A DNA stretch of 64,000 nt from Flectobacillus roseus (GCF_030056665.1 NZ_JASHIG010000030.1); one strand, 5' to 3'. Shown: positions 8,702-18,993, numbered from the stretch's first letter. Notes: generated from the sequence alone by a model not told the origin. Translations and numbers: made by a program.

Positions 8702-11092
8702 CTACAATTTGAATTGATTCAGTCCTTTTTTAAGAAGCATGGTTTTCCCTTTCCAAACAAAAGTTCCCTCGACTGGACTTTCTATCTGTATTTTCCATTG
8801 TTTTCCAGCTTGCACATAATCACAAACTATTTTGCCTTGAGGATGTGGCATTTCACCTTTAATTTGGGACAAATTACCCAAATGAGGCTCTATTCTTACT
8901 TTAGAAAAACCTTGTGCGTCAGAATCAATTCCTAATATCACTCGATAAAATTCGATATTGGGACTCGCTCCCCAGGCATGACAGTCCGAACGAGCATGCT
9001 CTATTTCTGAAATTTCTGCCCATGTTGTTAATCCTAGTTCAATATTGCGTTTCCAATCACTCAACCAAGTTATATATTCATCTCCTTTTCCTGCTTTTAC
9101 CAATGCTTGGTGTAAATAGTATTTAAAATAAATTGAGGCTGATGCTAAAGATTTATCATGGAGAAGTTTATCGCTTACTTGGGCATAATTATTTGAAGGT
9201 ATTACTCCTGTCAAAATACCAAGACTATTGGCATGTTGCGAGAACACCTCTTTTTCCTCTGTATCAGCCAATATCCCTTTTGAAGCATCCCAATATTTTT
9301 GTAAAATCATTTTTTTCAATTGCAAAGCCTTCTGCGAATACATCTCAGCATAAGCTTTCATGCCCAACTGACTTTCGAGGTCGGCAGCCACTTGATACCC
9401 CCAAAGTAATTGCAAGTCCAATACAGCTGAAGCGCCATTTTTGCCATAAGGTGCTTCTCCATTACTCCAACCTTTTCGATTTTCGACCCAGTCGGTAAAT
9501 ACCCAATAGGGAACCTTACGAAGTGAACCTTCTGCATTTTGATATTTCTCAAAAAACCACAAGATGTTTCTTACGCCTTGCAGTTTTTCTTTGATAAAAT
9601 TGGCATCGCCACGATATTTTAAATAATCCTGAAGCATACCAATATACCAGAGTGAAAACGTAGGAATTTGTTGTGGTGAATAAGAAGGGTGACGGCTCAA
9701 GGTAATGCCCTCCGCCATACGAGAATGTTCCATTTGATTCAAGGCATTACGAGCCAAACGGTCATCGCCCGCATTGAAGTACGAAACCAACGCTTGGATA
9801 CGTGCATCGCCAATATATTGTAACTGCTCATAATACGGGCAGTCCATATAAGTATCTACTGCACAAAGCCGTGCAGTTCGCCAACCAATAGTCAAATAAG
9901 GCTGAAAGTCGATAGTCGAGCTTTGTAGTTGTGCTTTTTGTGTAAAAGGAAATCCTATAAAAGTGCTTGATATTTCTTTTACCAGAAGTGGTTCTGACCC
10001 TGTCTGAATCTCTATTTGGACATATCTAAAGGTTCGGTAGGTCAGAGATTCGAAGACCTCCGAATCTTTTCCAGAAAGTAATAAGCTATCTTTTCTACCT
10101 ACAATAATTTTACCTTCAATATCATTGCGATTGTTTTTCAGAATTTGTCTCTTCTTCAGTGCATCGATATCCATGAGGGCTTCGGCATAAGACAAGCCGA
10201 CTTTGGTATCTTTTCCTTTTTGAAAAATAATTTTAGGAAAAGCATTGGTTAAAAAACCTTGGTCAAGCAAAATTTTCACATGAGCGTTTGCAGGGATTTC
10301 CCAAGAAACATTTTCAAGATTCTGGCTCGTAAGTGTCGCCCCTTCCACTTTTCTCACTGTGCTAAAATATTGCTTTTTATATTCCATCGAAGGTAAGGCA
10401 GAAGGTACTAGCATCCAATTGTTTATATCCGAAATTCCTTTTGGACAAGCACCTCTCCAGCCAACTCGTTCAGCATTTGCCCATTGGGTATCATCAAAAC
10501 TCTCTGAATTCCAATTGGTAGGTAATGTTTTAGAATAATCCAATAATTCACCTGCACCCGCTACATAATAGGCAGGATGCCCAACGCCTTTGGACAATGG
10601 CTGATAGGCTTGGTTCGAAAAGCTCTTCCATGTAGGATTGGTATCTACAATCTTCTCAGCGGAAGTATTACCTGTCAACACAAATGCGGTTCGATGCGAA
10701 ATCTGTCCTTCTGCTCTAAAATCCCCTTCATTCCAGACAATGGCAGCGATAGTATTTTTACCTTTTTTAAGATAGGGAGCAATGTTTAAGGTTTCAAAAT
10801 TCCAATAAGATAAATCACCTCTGGCAGGTCCTTGCGATATAATTGTGCCGTTTACATACAACTTATATCGGTTGTCTGCCGACACGTGTATGGTAAAATC
10901 TGAAGGTGTTTGAGGTAGCTCAAAGCTTTTCCGAAAATGATAAACGCCGTATGCTTGAGGAACCGTCTGAGGAGCTGCTACCCAATAGGCAGTCCATATC
11001 TTATTCTGTATATCAGGATGAATTGTTTGAGCAGTTGTCACTGAACTCATACAAAGCGATAAAAAGAGAAATATTAAGGATTGTGCTTTCAT
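8702..11092 (-). CDS. GH78-like alpha-L-rhamnosidase
   Basis: 796 aa with a signal peptide ending VTTAQ. An N-terminal beta-sandwich (about 30-150) carries the FRKSFELP and VNGTIISQGPARGD signatures of GH78-related enzymes. The central catalytic barrel carries TYMDCPYYEQLQYIGDAR (about 414-431), equivalent to the TDCPQRDERLGW segment of its neighbour but diverged, as in the subgroup lacking the full GH78 layout. Predicted periplasmic rhamnosidase. The two enzymes probably act on the same rhamnose-containing glycan, yet no SusC/SusD pair or regulator accompanies them. Confidence 0.85.
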   Translation of the reverse strand: MKAQSLIFLFLSLCMSSVTTAQTIHPDIQNKIWTAYWVAAPQTVPQAYGVYHFRKSFELPQTPSDFTIHVSADNRYKLYVNGTIISQGPARGDLSYWNFETLNIAPYLKKGKNTIAAIVWNEGDFRAEGQISHRTAFVLTGNTSAEKIVDTNPTWKSFSNQAYQPLSKGVGHPAYYVAGAGELLDYSKTLPTNWNSESFDDTQWANAERVGWRGACPKGISDINNWMLVPSALPSMEYKKQYFSTVRKVEGATLTSQNLENVSWEIPANAHVKILLDQGFLTNAFPKIIFQKGKDTKVGLSYAEALMDIDALKKRQILKNNRNDIEGKIIVGRKDSLLLSGKDSEVFESLTYRTFRYVQIEIQTGSEPLLVKEISSTFIGFPFTQKAQLQSSTIDFQPYLTIGWRTARLCAVDTYMDCPYYEQLQYIGDARIQALVSYFNAGDDRLARNALNQMEHSRMAEGITLSRHPSYSPQQIPTFSLWYIGMLQDYLKYRGDANFIKEKLQGVRNILWFFEKYQNAEGSLRKVPYWVFTDWVENRKGWSNGEAPYGKNGASAVLDLQLLWGYQVAADLESQLGMKAYAEMYSQKALQLKKMILQKYWDASKGILADTEEKEVFSQHANSLGILTGVIPSNNYAQVSDKLLHDKSLASASIYFKYYLHQALVKAGKGDEYITWLSDWKRNIELGLTTWAEISEIEHARSDCHAWGASPNIEFYRVILGIDSDAQGFSKVRIEPHLGNLSQIKGEMPHPQGKIVCDYVQAGKQWKIQIESPVEGTFVWKGKTMLLKKGLNQFKL

Positions 11093-11220
11093 TGGTTAAG
11101 AGATTTACATACTAAACAAGCATGATAAAATTCTATTTTATATTAGATTTATTCATGAATATAGAAATCTTATTGGTCTCTGCTGTCATTATTAGTCCTT
11201 GTTTATTACATATCAAATCA

Positions 11221-11266
11221 AAAAAGGCTAGAAATACCACGACGAGTGTTATTTCTAGCCTTTTTT
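11221..11266. terminator. strong bidirectional terminator
   Basis: A perfect 15-bp stem (11221-11235 with 11251-11265) containing GGCTAGAAAT, with A-tract before and T-tract after. On the minus strand it ends the polysaccharide locus (last gene 12370-11387) before the rhamnosidase genes. The rest of the 294-bp gap 11093-11386 shows no gene. Confidence 0.85.
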
Positions 11267-11386
11267 TTGAGGAAAATATTTATACTCAAACAGAAATGAA
11301 TTGCGAAAAATAGCCTTGCTAAAGGTTTTATTAATAGCACTTTGTGCCTCTGTGCCTTTGCAACACTGTTCCTTTTGTATATAAGT

Positions 11387-12370
11387 CTATTTCGCTCTCC
11401 CTACTATTTTCATCAGTTGCCATTTTACATTAGCATATATGCCCATGACACGATGAGGAATCACATAGTTCATCATCACTTTTTTCAAATGCTCAGGCTT
11501 GTTTGGTCTCGAAAGTACCAAAGATTTCAAAGCATAGTAGCGAGACAAAATAGGATTATCTCCATATTGTATCGAATTTGCCAGCATCAAGTAATACCTA
11601 GCAATATTCTTGCGGACTCTTGTATGAAAACGGTAATCTAATTCTTGGTCAATGCCCTTGTACATACCAATGCGATTGAATAAAAATTCTGCATCCTGTT
11701 TACCATCTGTAAAGCTCATACCACCACCGTTTTTACGATAAACCGACATTACATCGTTCATATAGTAAAATTTGCCATGCTTTCCGAGCAAAATATATCT
11801 TGGAATATCGCCACTTTTGGACTCATGAAACCACTGAGGATAAGTTTTCATGATACCATGACGAAACATCACCGCAGAGGTTGCCATATACCAAACTTCG
11901 TCCTCTCCTACCAAATCATCAAGCGTTGTTACTACCTTTTGCTCAGGGGTATTCACATATTCATCTGGATGAGAACCATCTTCAAAATGGATTAAAGCAT
12001 TGTGAAAACAAGCGACAAAATCAGGATTAGCATCCAAAAAATCAACCTGCTTTTGTAATTTATGGGGACTTGTCCAATAATCATCGCCGTCCATTGGTGC
12101 AATAAATTGCCCTTTTGCTTCCGCAAGCGTTGCCATTGTGTTGTTTTTCCCAAAACCACCCAAGTTTACTGGATGTAACAGCGGCTTGATTAAATGAGGA
12201 TATTTCTGTTGGTATTCTCTAATAATATCGGGAGTGCTGTCAGGAGACGCATCGTCACCAACAATCACTTCATATTCAAAATTAACTTGCTGATTAACAA
12301 TACTATCCAGCGTCTGACGTATGTAATTTTCGTGCTTATATGTATGAACAATTACGCTTACTTTAATCAT
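11387..12370 (-). CDS. GT2 family glycosyltransferase
   Basis: 327 aa, soluble GT-A fold. It opens with VSVIVHTYKHENYIRQTLDSI, has the nucleotide-binding acidic pair in VGDDASPDS (Asp39, Asp40) and a DGDD motif at 94-97 corresponding to the DXD metal site. It would transfer a sugar from a nucleotide donor to the growing lipid-linked glycan in the cytoplasm. Last gene of the polysaccharide locus, with a terminator behind it and a 188-bp gap plus terminator in front of it, so it may have its own promoter. Confidence 0.88.
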   Translation of the reverse strand: MIKVSVIVHTYKHENYIRQTLDSIVNQQVNFEYEVIVGDDASPDSTPDIIREYQQKYPHLIKPLLHPVNLGGFGKNNTMATLAEAKGQFIAPMDGDDYWTSPHKLQKQVDFLDANPDFVACFHNALIHFEDGSHPDEYVNTPEQKVVTTLDDLVGEDEVWYMATSAVMFRHGIMKTYPQWFHESKSGDIPRYILLGKHGKFYYMNDVMSVYRKNGGGMSFTDGKQDAEFLFNRIGMYKGIDQELDYRFHTRVRKNIARYYLMLANSIQYGDNPILSRYYALKSLVLSRPNKPEHLKKVMMNYVIPHRVMGIYANVKWQLMKIVGRAK

Positions 12371-12510
12371 TGAAATGGGTATTAAGTCGCAGTACTTGGC
12401 AAAGAAGAAAGCGTATTCATTAAAATACTTAACTTCAGAAACTTGTACAGATTTAATTTCTATTACTTAAGTGGAAAGAATTATTGGAAAACCTTTTGTT
12501 CAAAAACAAA

Positions 12511-12537
12511 AGACCTGTGAGGGATGCTCACAGGTCT
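12511..12537 (-). terminator. terminator after the PhyH gene
   Basis: A perfect 11-bp stem AGACCTGTGAG/CTCACAGGTCT (12511-12521 with 12527-12537, 5-nt loop). On the minus strand the stem is followed by a T-rich tail TTTGTTTTTG. It lies 20 bp past the PhyH stop codon, so part of the locus transcript may end here. Confidence 0.8.
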
Positions 12538-12558
12538 GCAAAGATACAAGGAATATTG

Positions 12559-13374
12559 TTAGGCAAAAAGTTGCTCTAATTGTTCTTTCTTAGGAAAATC
12601 TGGCGTTACCAAATTTTCTTCGGGTTTGTAAATATATGGCATTGGAAATCCTCTTTCTTGGAAAGTTGGCTCAGCCATATTATTGTAACGCAATTGGATC
12701 GACCAGCGAATATTTTGTGTGATATTATCGCCAGAACGGTGTACCAAAAATGCTGAGAAAATCAATAAATCACCTACTTCGAAGGAAGTTTGTACATAAT
12801 CTTCTTCAGGTAAAGCATCTTGAATAGAGCCTGTATAGCCAGAAGTATCGGCTTGCAATAAACCCACTGTATGACTAGCAGGAATGATTTGTAAAGCACC
12901 CAAATCAGCACCACAATCGACTAATGGGAACCACAAAACAACGCTATCTAAAGATCCTTGACCTGTACGCCAGTCTTGGTGCGCACCCAATTTCCAGTGA
13001 CTACCTCCTTTTGATAAGTATCTACTATTGAATTGCATCGCAGGACGAACAGCAATGGTCGGGAACTCATAACCAATTTCTTTCAATAGATTTACAATAC
13101 GCTCGTCTGTGCCCAAACGGTGCATCGAAATCAAGTGCTGCACTTGCTTTCCTGTGTTGACAAATGAGGTAAAATCAGCCTGAAAATAATCAAACATAGC
13201 TTTTTCGAAGGTATTACGATCATTAATATCAACATCGATACCTACAACACGCTTGATTTGAATCGCAAAGAGCTGTCTTGCTTCTGTATAAATTTTATTG
13301 ATTTCTTCTTTTGAAAAGAAGTTTTTCAAAATCAAAAATCCGTCTTTATTGAATTGTTCTTTTGAGGCTGCCAT
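12559..13374 (-). CDS. phytanoyl-CoA dioxygenase (PhyH) family protein
   Basis: 271 aa, cytoplasmic. Fe(II)/2-oxoglutarate oxygenase with a visible facial triad His132-Gln-Asp134 and His212, and Arg223 positioned to bind 2-oxoglutarate. PhyH proteins hydroxylate unactivated carbons of many small molecules. Here, inside a polysaccharide locus, a sugar or lipid carrier modification is the natural guess, but the substrate is not determinable. Confidence 0.85.
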   Translation of the reverse strand: MAASKEQFNKDGFLILKNFFSKEEINKIYTEARQLFAIQIKRVVGIDVDINDRNTFEKAMFDYFQADFTSFVNTGKQVQHLISMHRLGTDERIVNLLKEIGYEFPTIAVRPAMQFNSRYLSKGGSHWKLGAHQDWRTGQGSLDSVVLWFPLVDCGADLGALQIIPASHTVGLLQADTSGYTGSIQDALPEEDYVQTSFEVGDLLIFSAFLVHRSGDNITQNIRWSIQLRYNNMAEPTFQERGFPMPYIYKPEENLVTPDFPKKEQLEQLFA

Positions 13375-13481
13375 AGCTTTGTGAAATGTTTGGCTAATTG
13401 CTTAGCAATGGGTTCAACAATGGCTCAAAATTATAGTACAGGATTTGGGATTTTTATGACAAATATCAAAAGCCTGAGTGA

Positions 13482-14414
13482 CTATTTTTCTGAAACTGCA
13501 TAGGCAAAACCTGATGCACCAAAGCCATTGCCATTGTACAACAAATATTTTTTGTCATTATGTTCATAATAGTGCGCATAATTTATCATGTTATAGTCAA
13601 AATCTGCTGGATTCTCAGATTTTGCAATACCCACTAAATTATCTTTACGCTCCCATTTGATACCATCTAATGACTCTGCATAGCCCATTCGATAACTCTG
13701 GTCACGATTGGTACGATAGTCAACTGTGTGACGATATGAGTAATACATTTTGTAAATACCATCTTCCTTGAACACGCTTGGACGACCTACTGCATGTAGA
13801 AAATCGTCAAATGCGAGTACTACATCGCCAGTCGAAGTCCAATGAATTCCATCTTTTGATTCTGCATAACGACAGTCATAAAACGGTTCTGGATACCCGT
13901 GAATATATTCACATTTTTGACCAGAGATATGCCACATTCTCCAAACACCGTTGTCATACATTACCGAAGGCTGTGCTGCCCAAATCGGATTATGAATCGA
14001 ACGATCCATGATTGGTCCACGGAACATTTTCTTGAAAGACAAACCTCCGTCATGACTTATCGCCAAGCCCATCGATAAGCGATAAGAGTTATGTGTGCGG
14101 TTCCAACCTGTGTAATACAACCAAATATCGCCATTAGGCATATCGACAAACCAAGAAGGCATAGCTCCTGTTTCATCATATTCACCAGGACCACCCAATT
14201 CTAAGATAGGCTTATCGTGGATATAGCGAATCTGAGTCGGATCATCATATTCAACATCGATAAACGTAGGACGAGACTGACCTTGAGAATCTCTAGTTGA
14301 GAAATATATTCTTAAAAAATCTTCGTGTTTGTATGCAAATGGCACTTGAGCGTGCGATTGACTATGCGCCAACGAACCATCTGGTTTATAAACCACTCCT
14401 TTTTTAACCCACAT
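13482..14414 (-). CDS. five-bladed beta-propeller glycosidase-like protein
   Basis: 310 aa, no signal peptide. Repeated blade motifs with W/Y-x-Y-Y-T/S ends (IWLYYTGWNRT, YKMYYSYRH, KYLLYNG) and DGIHW/DGIKW turns typify the GH32/43/130-type propeller clan. Proteins of this kind are found inside capsule and O-antigen loci, where they are cytoplasmic and may be phosphorylases or non-catalytic. The catalytic acids cannot be assigned with confidence. It lies 92 bp downstream of the methyltransferase gene. Confidence 0.7.
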   Translation of the reverse strand: MWVKKGVVYKPDGSLAHSQSHAQVPFAYKHEDFLRIYFSTRDSQGQSRPTFIDVEYDDPTQIRYIHDKPILELGGPGEYDETGAMPSWFVDMPNGDIWLYYTGWNRTHNSYRLSMGLAISHDGGLSFKKMFRGPIMDRSIHNPIWAAQPSVMYDNGVWRMWHISGQKCEYIHGYPEPFYDCRYAESKDGIHWTSTGDVVLAFDDFLHAVGRPSVFKEDGIYKMYYSYRHTVDYRTNRDQSYRMGYAESLDGIKWERKDNLVGIAKSENPADFDYNMINYAHYYEHNDKKYLLYNGNGFGASGFAYAVSEK

Positions 14415-14505
14415 AGTACTTCTATTTTGTATGATAAACGTAGAGTTTTGAAGTCAAAATTTTCTATTATAAAATTCCAAACCCCAACTCCAAACTCAAC
14501 ACTTT

Positions 14506-15390
14506 TTACGCATTCTTTTGTGCATTTCTTTCTGCACGAATTCTCCAGTTATCTTCAAAATCTTTTCCTGGGATTTGAAGATTTACATTCACTTCTGGAG
14601 TTTTGTCTGTTTTCTCAAACGCCAATACGTAGTATCCAAAACCAAAAATCCAATGTAACTCAAAATTATCAATGTTTTTAGGAAGGTCTTCTAATGGCAC
14701 TTGATCTGCAAACATTGGATTAGCCGACATCAACGTTTGGTAACTTGACTGATCACGCAACCATGGCGCAACACTTTCATCGCCCACTACTACACGACCA
14801 CCAACTTTTACGACACGGTTAAATTCTTCAAATGCTTCTTTACGCTCAGAGAAAGTATTGATACCTCCAAAGTGGAAAACCGCATCAAAAGTATTGTCTT
14901 CGAAAGGCAAGTATGTACCGTTTGCAATAAAATAATTTACATCTACTTCTTCAGGTTGCAAACGTTGTTTGGCCAAACGCAACATATTTGGTGACAAATC
15001 TGATAAAAATGCTTGACCTCCTGGCGCAATTGCCTTGATAATCAACTCAGAATCTTTGCCAGTACCAGCACCAACTTCCAAGACTTTCATACCCGGCTTT
15101 AAGCCAAGAAGATTAGTCATTTTTTGGCGAACAGTTGCTTCATCAGAGTTCAAAGACTCAAAAACCCATGTTACACCACGGTCATAACGTTGGTAAGCAT
15201 CATTGTAAGCTAATTGTTCTTTACGATCTTGCTCAAATAATTCCTTAGGATATGTCAAATCAACGATATCGTTGATTTCATAAGAAATGGGTTCTTCTGT
15301 CGAAGTATTATGTAAAGTATTGCCGTCTTCAGCCAAAACCAAAGCTGTTTTAGTTTTAGGGCAAATAAATTTTTGTTCGTAGTTACTCAT
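14506..15390 (-). CDS. SAM-dependent methyltransferase
   Basis: 294 aa. An N-terminal Trm112-like segment (about 8-50, containing CPKTK) precedes a class I methyltransferase domain with motif I VLEVGAGTGK at 103-112 and an acidic second motif (FLSDLSPNML). It resembles Methyltransf_11 proteins that methylate sugars or small molecules. In this locus it probably methylates a sugar precursor or caps the glycan, which in ABC-dependent systems can set chain length. Confidence 0.85.
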   Translation of the reverse strand: MSNYEQKFICPKTKTALVLAEDGNTLHNTSTEEPISYEINDIVDLTYPKELFEQDRKEQLAYNDAYQRYDRGVTWVFESLNSDEATVRQKMTNLLGLKPGMKVLEVGAGTGKDSELIIKAIAPGGQAFLSDLSPNMLRLAKQRLQPEEVDVNYFIANGTYLPFEDNTFDAVFHFGGINTFSERKEAFEEFNRVVKVGGRVVVGDESVAPWLRDQSSYQTLMSANPMFADQVPLEDLPKNIDNFELHWIFGFGYYVLAFEKTDKTPEVNVNLQIPGKDFEDNWRIRAERNAQKNA

Positions 15391-15420
15391 TGCGTTGCAC
15401 GAATTTTTTCGTGATATGAA

Positions 15421-16080
15421 TTATAAATTAATGTCTTTACTTGAAATTTTTGCTTTCTCAGCAGGATTTCCCTTATAAATACTCCAAGGTTCTGTTTTCT
15501 TTCCTGTGAAGTTAGTGCCCATAGCAAACAACGTTCCTTCTGCAATATGTACACCATCACGAATGGTAGCGTTTACTCCAAAAAAGCAATAAGGCTCAAC
15601 CACACAACGACCAGAAAGTACCACATGAGAAGTAAAATACACATGGTCTTTAATTGTACCATGATGCCCAATGTGGTTACCGCTCCAAAGCACAACATTG
15701 TTACCTATTGTCACAAAAGGTTGGATAGTATTGTCTTCGAGAATAAAGCAGTTTTCACCAATTTTGTCTGTCAGTACTGTAGCTCTTGAGCTGATATACG
15801 ATATAAATTCATATCCCAAATCTTTGGCTTCTTGATAAACCTTGGCACGAACTTGGTTCATTTTTCTTTCAGACAGGGGAGCAAAAAACTTGTATTCGCT
15901 AGTCGGATACAAAGTCGTTACCTCTTCGAAAGGTACTACTGGCAAGCCACAAAAAGTTGGCTCTTTAATATACTCTTGATTTACCGTAAAGGCCACAATT
16001 TCATGGTCTGTATCAGTAGTCAAATAATAGTGGGCGAGTTCGGCCACCAGCTCTGTTCCAAAAACAACAACTTTTGCCAT
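15421..16080 (-). CDS. PglD/NeuD-type sugar O- or N-acetyltransferase
   Basis: 219 aa. An N-terminal Rossmann-like domain (1-85, KVVVFGTELVAELAHYYL) is followed by a left-handed beta-helix of hexapeptide repeats (about 95-200; for example IGENCFILEDNTIQP, IGNNVVLWSGNHIGHHG). The catalytic-type His is in GNHIGHHG. PglD-like enzymes acetylate amino groups of UDP-4-amino sugars; with the DegT aminotransferase upstream this suggests synthesis of an N-acylated amino sugar. Confidence 0.85.
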   Translation of the reverse strand: MAKVVVFGTELVAELAHYYLTTDTDHEIVAFTVNQEYIKEPTFCGLPVVPFEEVTTLYPTSEYKFFAPLSERKMNQVRAKVYQEAKDLGYEFISYISSRATVLTDKIGENCFILEDNTIQPFVTIGNNVVLWSGNHIGHHGTIKDHVYFTSHVVLSGRCVVEPYCFFGVNATIRDGVHIAEGTLFAMGTNFTGKKTEPWSIYKGNPAEKAKISSKDINL

Positions 16081-16158
16081 AGTTCGTTTAGTTTATTAGG
16101 TCAATAAAGCTCAACCAGTCTGGTTAGTGTAAGTTCATGTAGATTTTTTGCCGCTCAA

Positions 16159-16857
16159 TTATACCAATTCATACGAATCCAAAAACGTTTGTATTTGCTC
16201 TACAGAATTGAACATCAAAACATCCAAAATAGATAACCAAGGAACAAATTCATTCTTTAGTTGCGGATATTGAACCGGCTTACTTTTAATAAAATTTAGT
16301 TGTATTCCTTTTTCTTCAAATACCTCTTTTTGATACAACTCAATACCACCAATTGGGTTGATATAATGATTAGCCTTTTCTTGTAAACATATATCTACGA
16401 TACGAGTCTGTGCTTTCAATTCCGTATTTTGGTAGATTGAAGAGCTGGAAATTATCTCCGTTGTGATGCCCAAATAAGCATTGATAAGCTTCAGGTTTTC
16501 GACAATGATTTCAGAAAAAATTGTTTTTTCCTGCCCTAATGTTTGTTCTATGATGGGCAGCACTTGTTGGAAAAAAGGTGCTTTTTTATAACTCTGTTCA
16601 AGTGTTTTCAACCATTTTGATTTCCAAGCATCATCCCAATTTACTTCAATTTCATTGATTAACTTATTCTGACTTGCCTCTTTCAAGGGAATTGTAAAAA
16701 GGCTATCCTTGCCATTTACCAGAATTCTGTTGCGATTAATCCAGCCTCTGTTGATAAAATTCACATCGTCATAAATGACAAATTTATCTACTGCTTTAAT
16801 CAATTGGAAATACCCTATATATGGAAAAATATAGGGTTGCATAATCGCTAGTTTCAT
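16159..16857 (-). CDS. WbqC-like family protein
   Basis: 232 aa, cytoplasmic. The start MKLAIMQPYIFPYIGYFQL and the pattern NFINRGWINRNRI are hallmarks of the WbqC family, which is found in O-antigen and capsule loci next to DegT aminotransferases and acetyltransferases. It may take part in amino-sugar acylation, but the biochemical role is unproven. Confidence 0.88.
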   Translation of the reverse strand: MKLAIMQPYIFPYIGYFQLIKAVDKFVIYDDVNFINRGWINRNRILVNGKDSLFTIPLKEASQNKLINEIEVNWDDAWKSKWLKTLEQSYKKAPFFQQVLPIIEQTLGQEKTIFSEIIVENLKLINAYLGITTEIISSSSIYQNTELKAQTRIVDICLQEKANHYINPIGGIELYQKEVFEEKGIQLNFIKSKPVQYPQLKNEFVPWLSILDVLMFNSVEQIQTFLDSYELV

Positions 16858-16887
16858 ATCGTAAGATTCTTCAAGAATTGAAGAACT

Positions 16888-18993
16888 TTATTTTAACTTT
16901 CTTAAATAATAATCTTCTCCTCTAGTAATCATATTCTTCATGGTCGTATCGGTTCCCAATCGAATATCCCCAGGCTGAGGTTTAATAACCTTTTTGGCAA
17001 AGAATAAATATTGTGCTTCCTTCGGAATTGGTTGAACACCTTTTTCAAATGGATTTATGACAATCAAAGTACGAGTCAAGTTTTTACCCCAAAGTGGATA
17101 CTCAAAGTCATCATTGATCGTAGCCAATGCAACAGTAGCATCTTGAGGTACCAACTCATCAAACTTATGATAGGCAGGCGTGATATCAGGACGAGCCCAA
17201 GTTTGAAGGTCAATTCTATCAGTATCAAAAGCAGAAGGACGACCCAATGCTGCCACCGGCAAACAACGCTCATTCAAATACACCACAAGTATTGCAGAAG
17301 CTGATGCCACTAATACAACGATGGCAGTATAGAACTTCAACAGTACAAATGACCCGCTTTGCAGTCTCCATTTATTGCCTTCATGAAACAACAATGTCAC
17401 CAATGGAACTGCATACACTGCAGTACTAATCATATAACGACCTTTCCAAGCATCGTAAGGTGCTGTAAAACTTAACGCTGCAAAATGCAAACAAAAGGCT
17501 ACTGCCAATACATAAAACGCAATTCCTCTACGAATAAAACCGATCAACACCAATACTACCAATGGCAAGACAATGGCAAAACCAAATATTCCCCAGTGAG
17601 GATTTGCATTAAAAAATTCAAACCTTACATTATACGAAAAGGGATTGATAGTAAAGTCTGTTTCTTCCTCGAGACGAAGATGAAGTTTTTTCTCCACTTT
17701 CTCGATCGGTTTTCTCATGAGTTGATTAACAGTTTCAAACTGTTCTATATTTCTTAAGCCGTCAAGGTTTACCATATCAATAGAATACCTCACAACATTT
17801 CGTGAGCCTTGTTTGATAAGGTTTTTCAATGTTCCTGCACGTTCCACAGATTGGTGTTTTAATGCAGTAGGTGGTCCAATCGGGTGACCAAACAATTGGA
17901 TATTTCTCAAATACCCTGTTGGTAAAGTAAACAGTACAATACCAACGGTTAAGCCAACAACTAAGTGAGTCAATCTGCCAAAGGTTCTTGACCAGAAGTG
18001 TTGGTAAGAGTCACCGAATTTGTCTATAAATTTTGCTCTTAAATCTTCACCAAAAACTGTATAAATAATTATCAAAAACAGTGGTGGAAAAGAAAACACG
18101 AAGGTAATCTTGTGTCCTAAAGCAATGCCAAAAGTCAACCCAGCTAGGTACAGATAACGTCTCCAGTGTTTTTCTCGATAAGTAAAAAGGAAATACACTA
18201 AACAAGCCAAATACGATCCTAATACGATATCCGTTTCGGTTGAAATAGACTGCATCATAACATCTGGTAACAACCACATTACCAAAGCCGCAAAAACACT
18301 TGCGGTAAAATTTTTGGTTAATCTTTCGGCAATGCCAAATACACCAAAACCAATAATAATATAAGCTGTATGGTGAATCACTTTAAACCAATTTTCGATA
18401 CGACCACTCATAAGGTAGTTGTAGATTTGAATCGTACAAACGCTACGAGGGTAAGTATCTATATTCCAATTGGTTCCACCAAAATGAGCCATAGAACCAT
18501 GACGCATGTAATACATCAACCTATTCAAGTGCCCAGTCATACTGTCCCACTCATTGGGAACGGTATAAAAAATCAAGAAAAGGTTGGTGATTTCAGTAAT
18601 AACAAACGCGCCAAAAAGGAATCCAAAAGACCATTTTAGCCATACAGGAAGGTTTCCAAACCAGTTCCAAACCAATTGTGTACGGCTTCCTATCAGTTCA
18701 AAGAAAGTAAACCGCTCACGTTGATCTCGACCAAACAATTTGGTAAACTGTACATAGAAGACGAAAGCTGGTATAAAAACCGAAAGAGCCCAAAAACGAC
18801 GATCATCGATTTTACCTATTTCAGAAAGTGCAAATCCTGTCAAAATAACACTACCACAAAACGTAATGTAAGCCGTGAGCACAATATCCACCAAAGATTT
18901 CATGCAAACCCTAGAGGCTATTCTCAAAACAAAGCCTATAAAACTGGCAAACAGGATTGGATAGATAAAATTCATATCAATAATTTTAGTCAA
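16888..18993 (-). CDS. large polytopic GT39-like membrane protein
   Basis: 701 aa with about a dozen hydrophobic segments and a long extracytoplasmic loop between roughly residues 340 and 480. An acidic pair in the first large loop (EWDSMTGHLNRLMYY) fits the aspartate-containing loop 1 of GT-C polyprenyl-phosphate glycosyltransferases (GT39/ArnT/PMT_2). It could add a sugar to the glycan or lipid carrier at the periplasmic face. The stop of the preceding aminotransferase gene is 8 bp away, indicating one operon. Confidence 0.7.
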   Translation of the reverse strand: MTKIIDMNFIYPILFASFIGFVLRIASRVCMKSLVDIVLTAYITFCGSVILTGFALSEIGKIDDRRFWALSVFIPAFVFYVQFTKLFGRDQRERFTFFELIGSRTQLVWNWFGNLPVWLKWSFGFLFGAFVITEITNLFLIFYTVPNEWDSMTGHLNRLMYYMRHGSMAHFGGTNWNIDTYPRSVCTIQIYNYLMSGRIENWFKVIHHTAYIIIGFGVFGIAERLTKNFTASVFAALVMWLLPDVMMQSISTETDIVLGSYLACLVYFLFTYREKHWRRYLYLAGLTFGIALGHKITFVFSFPPLFLIIIYTVFGEDLRAKFIDKFGDSYQHFWSRTFGRLTHLVVGLTVGIVLFTLPTGYLRNIQLFGHPIGPPTALKHQSVERAGTLKNLIKQGSRNVVRYSIDMVNLDGLRNIEQFETVNQLMRKPIEKVEKKLHLRLEEETDFTINPFSYNVRFEFFNANPHWGIFGFAIVLPLVVLVLIGFIRRGIAFYVLAVAFCLHFAALSFTAPYDAWKGRYMISTAVYAVPLVTLLFHEGNKWRLQSGSFVLLKFYTAIVVLVASASAILVVYLNERCLPVAALGRPSAFDTDRIDLQTWARPDITPAYHKFDELVPQDATVALATINDDFEYPLWGKNLTRTLIVINPFEKGVQPIPKEAQYLFFAKKVIKPQPGDIRLGTDTTMKNMITRGEDYYLRKLK

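Noticed and set aside
11122..11313. 63-codon plus-strand frame before the terminator
   Set aside because: It runs through the terminator hairpin at 11221-11266 and has no recognisable features.
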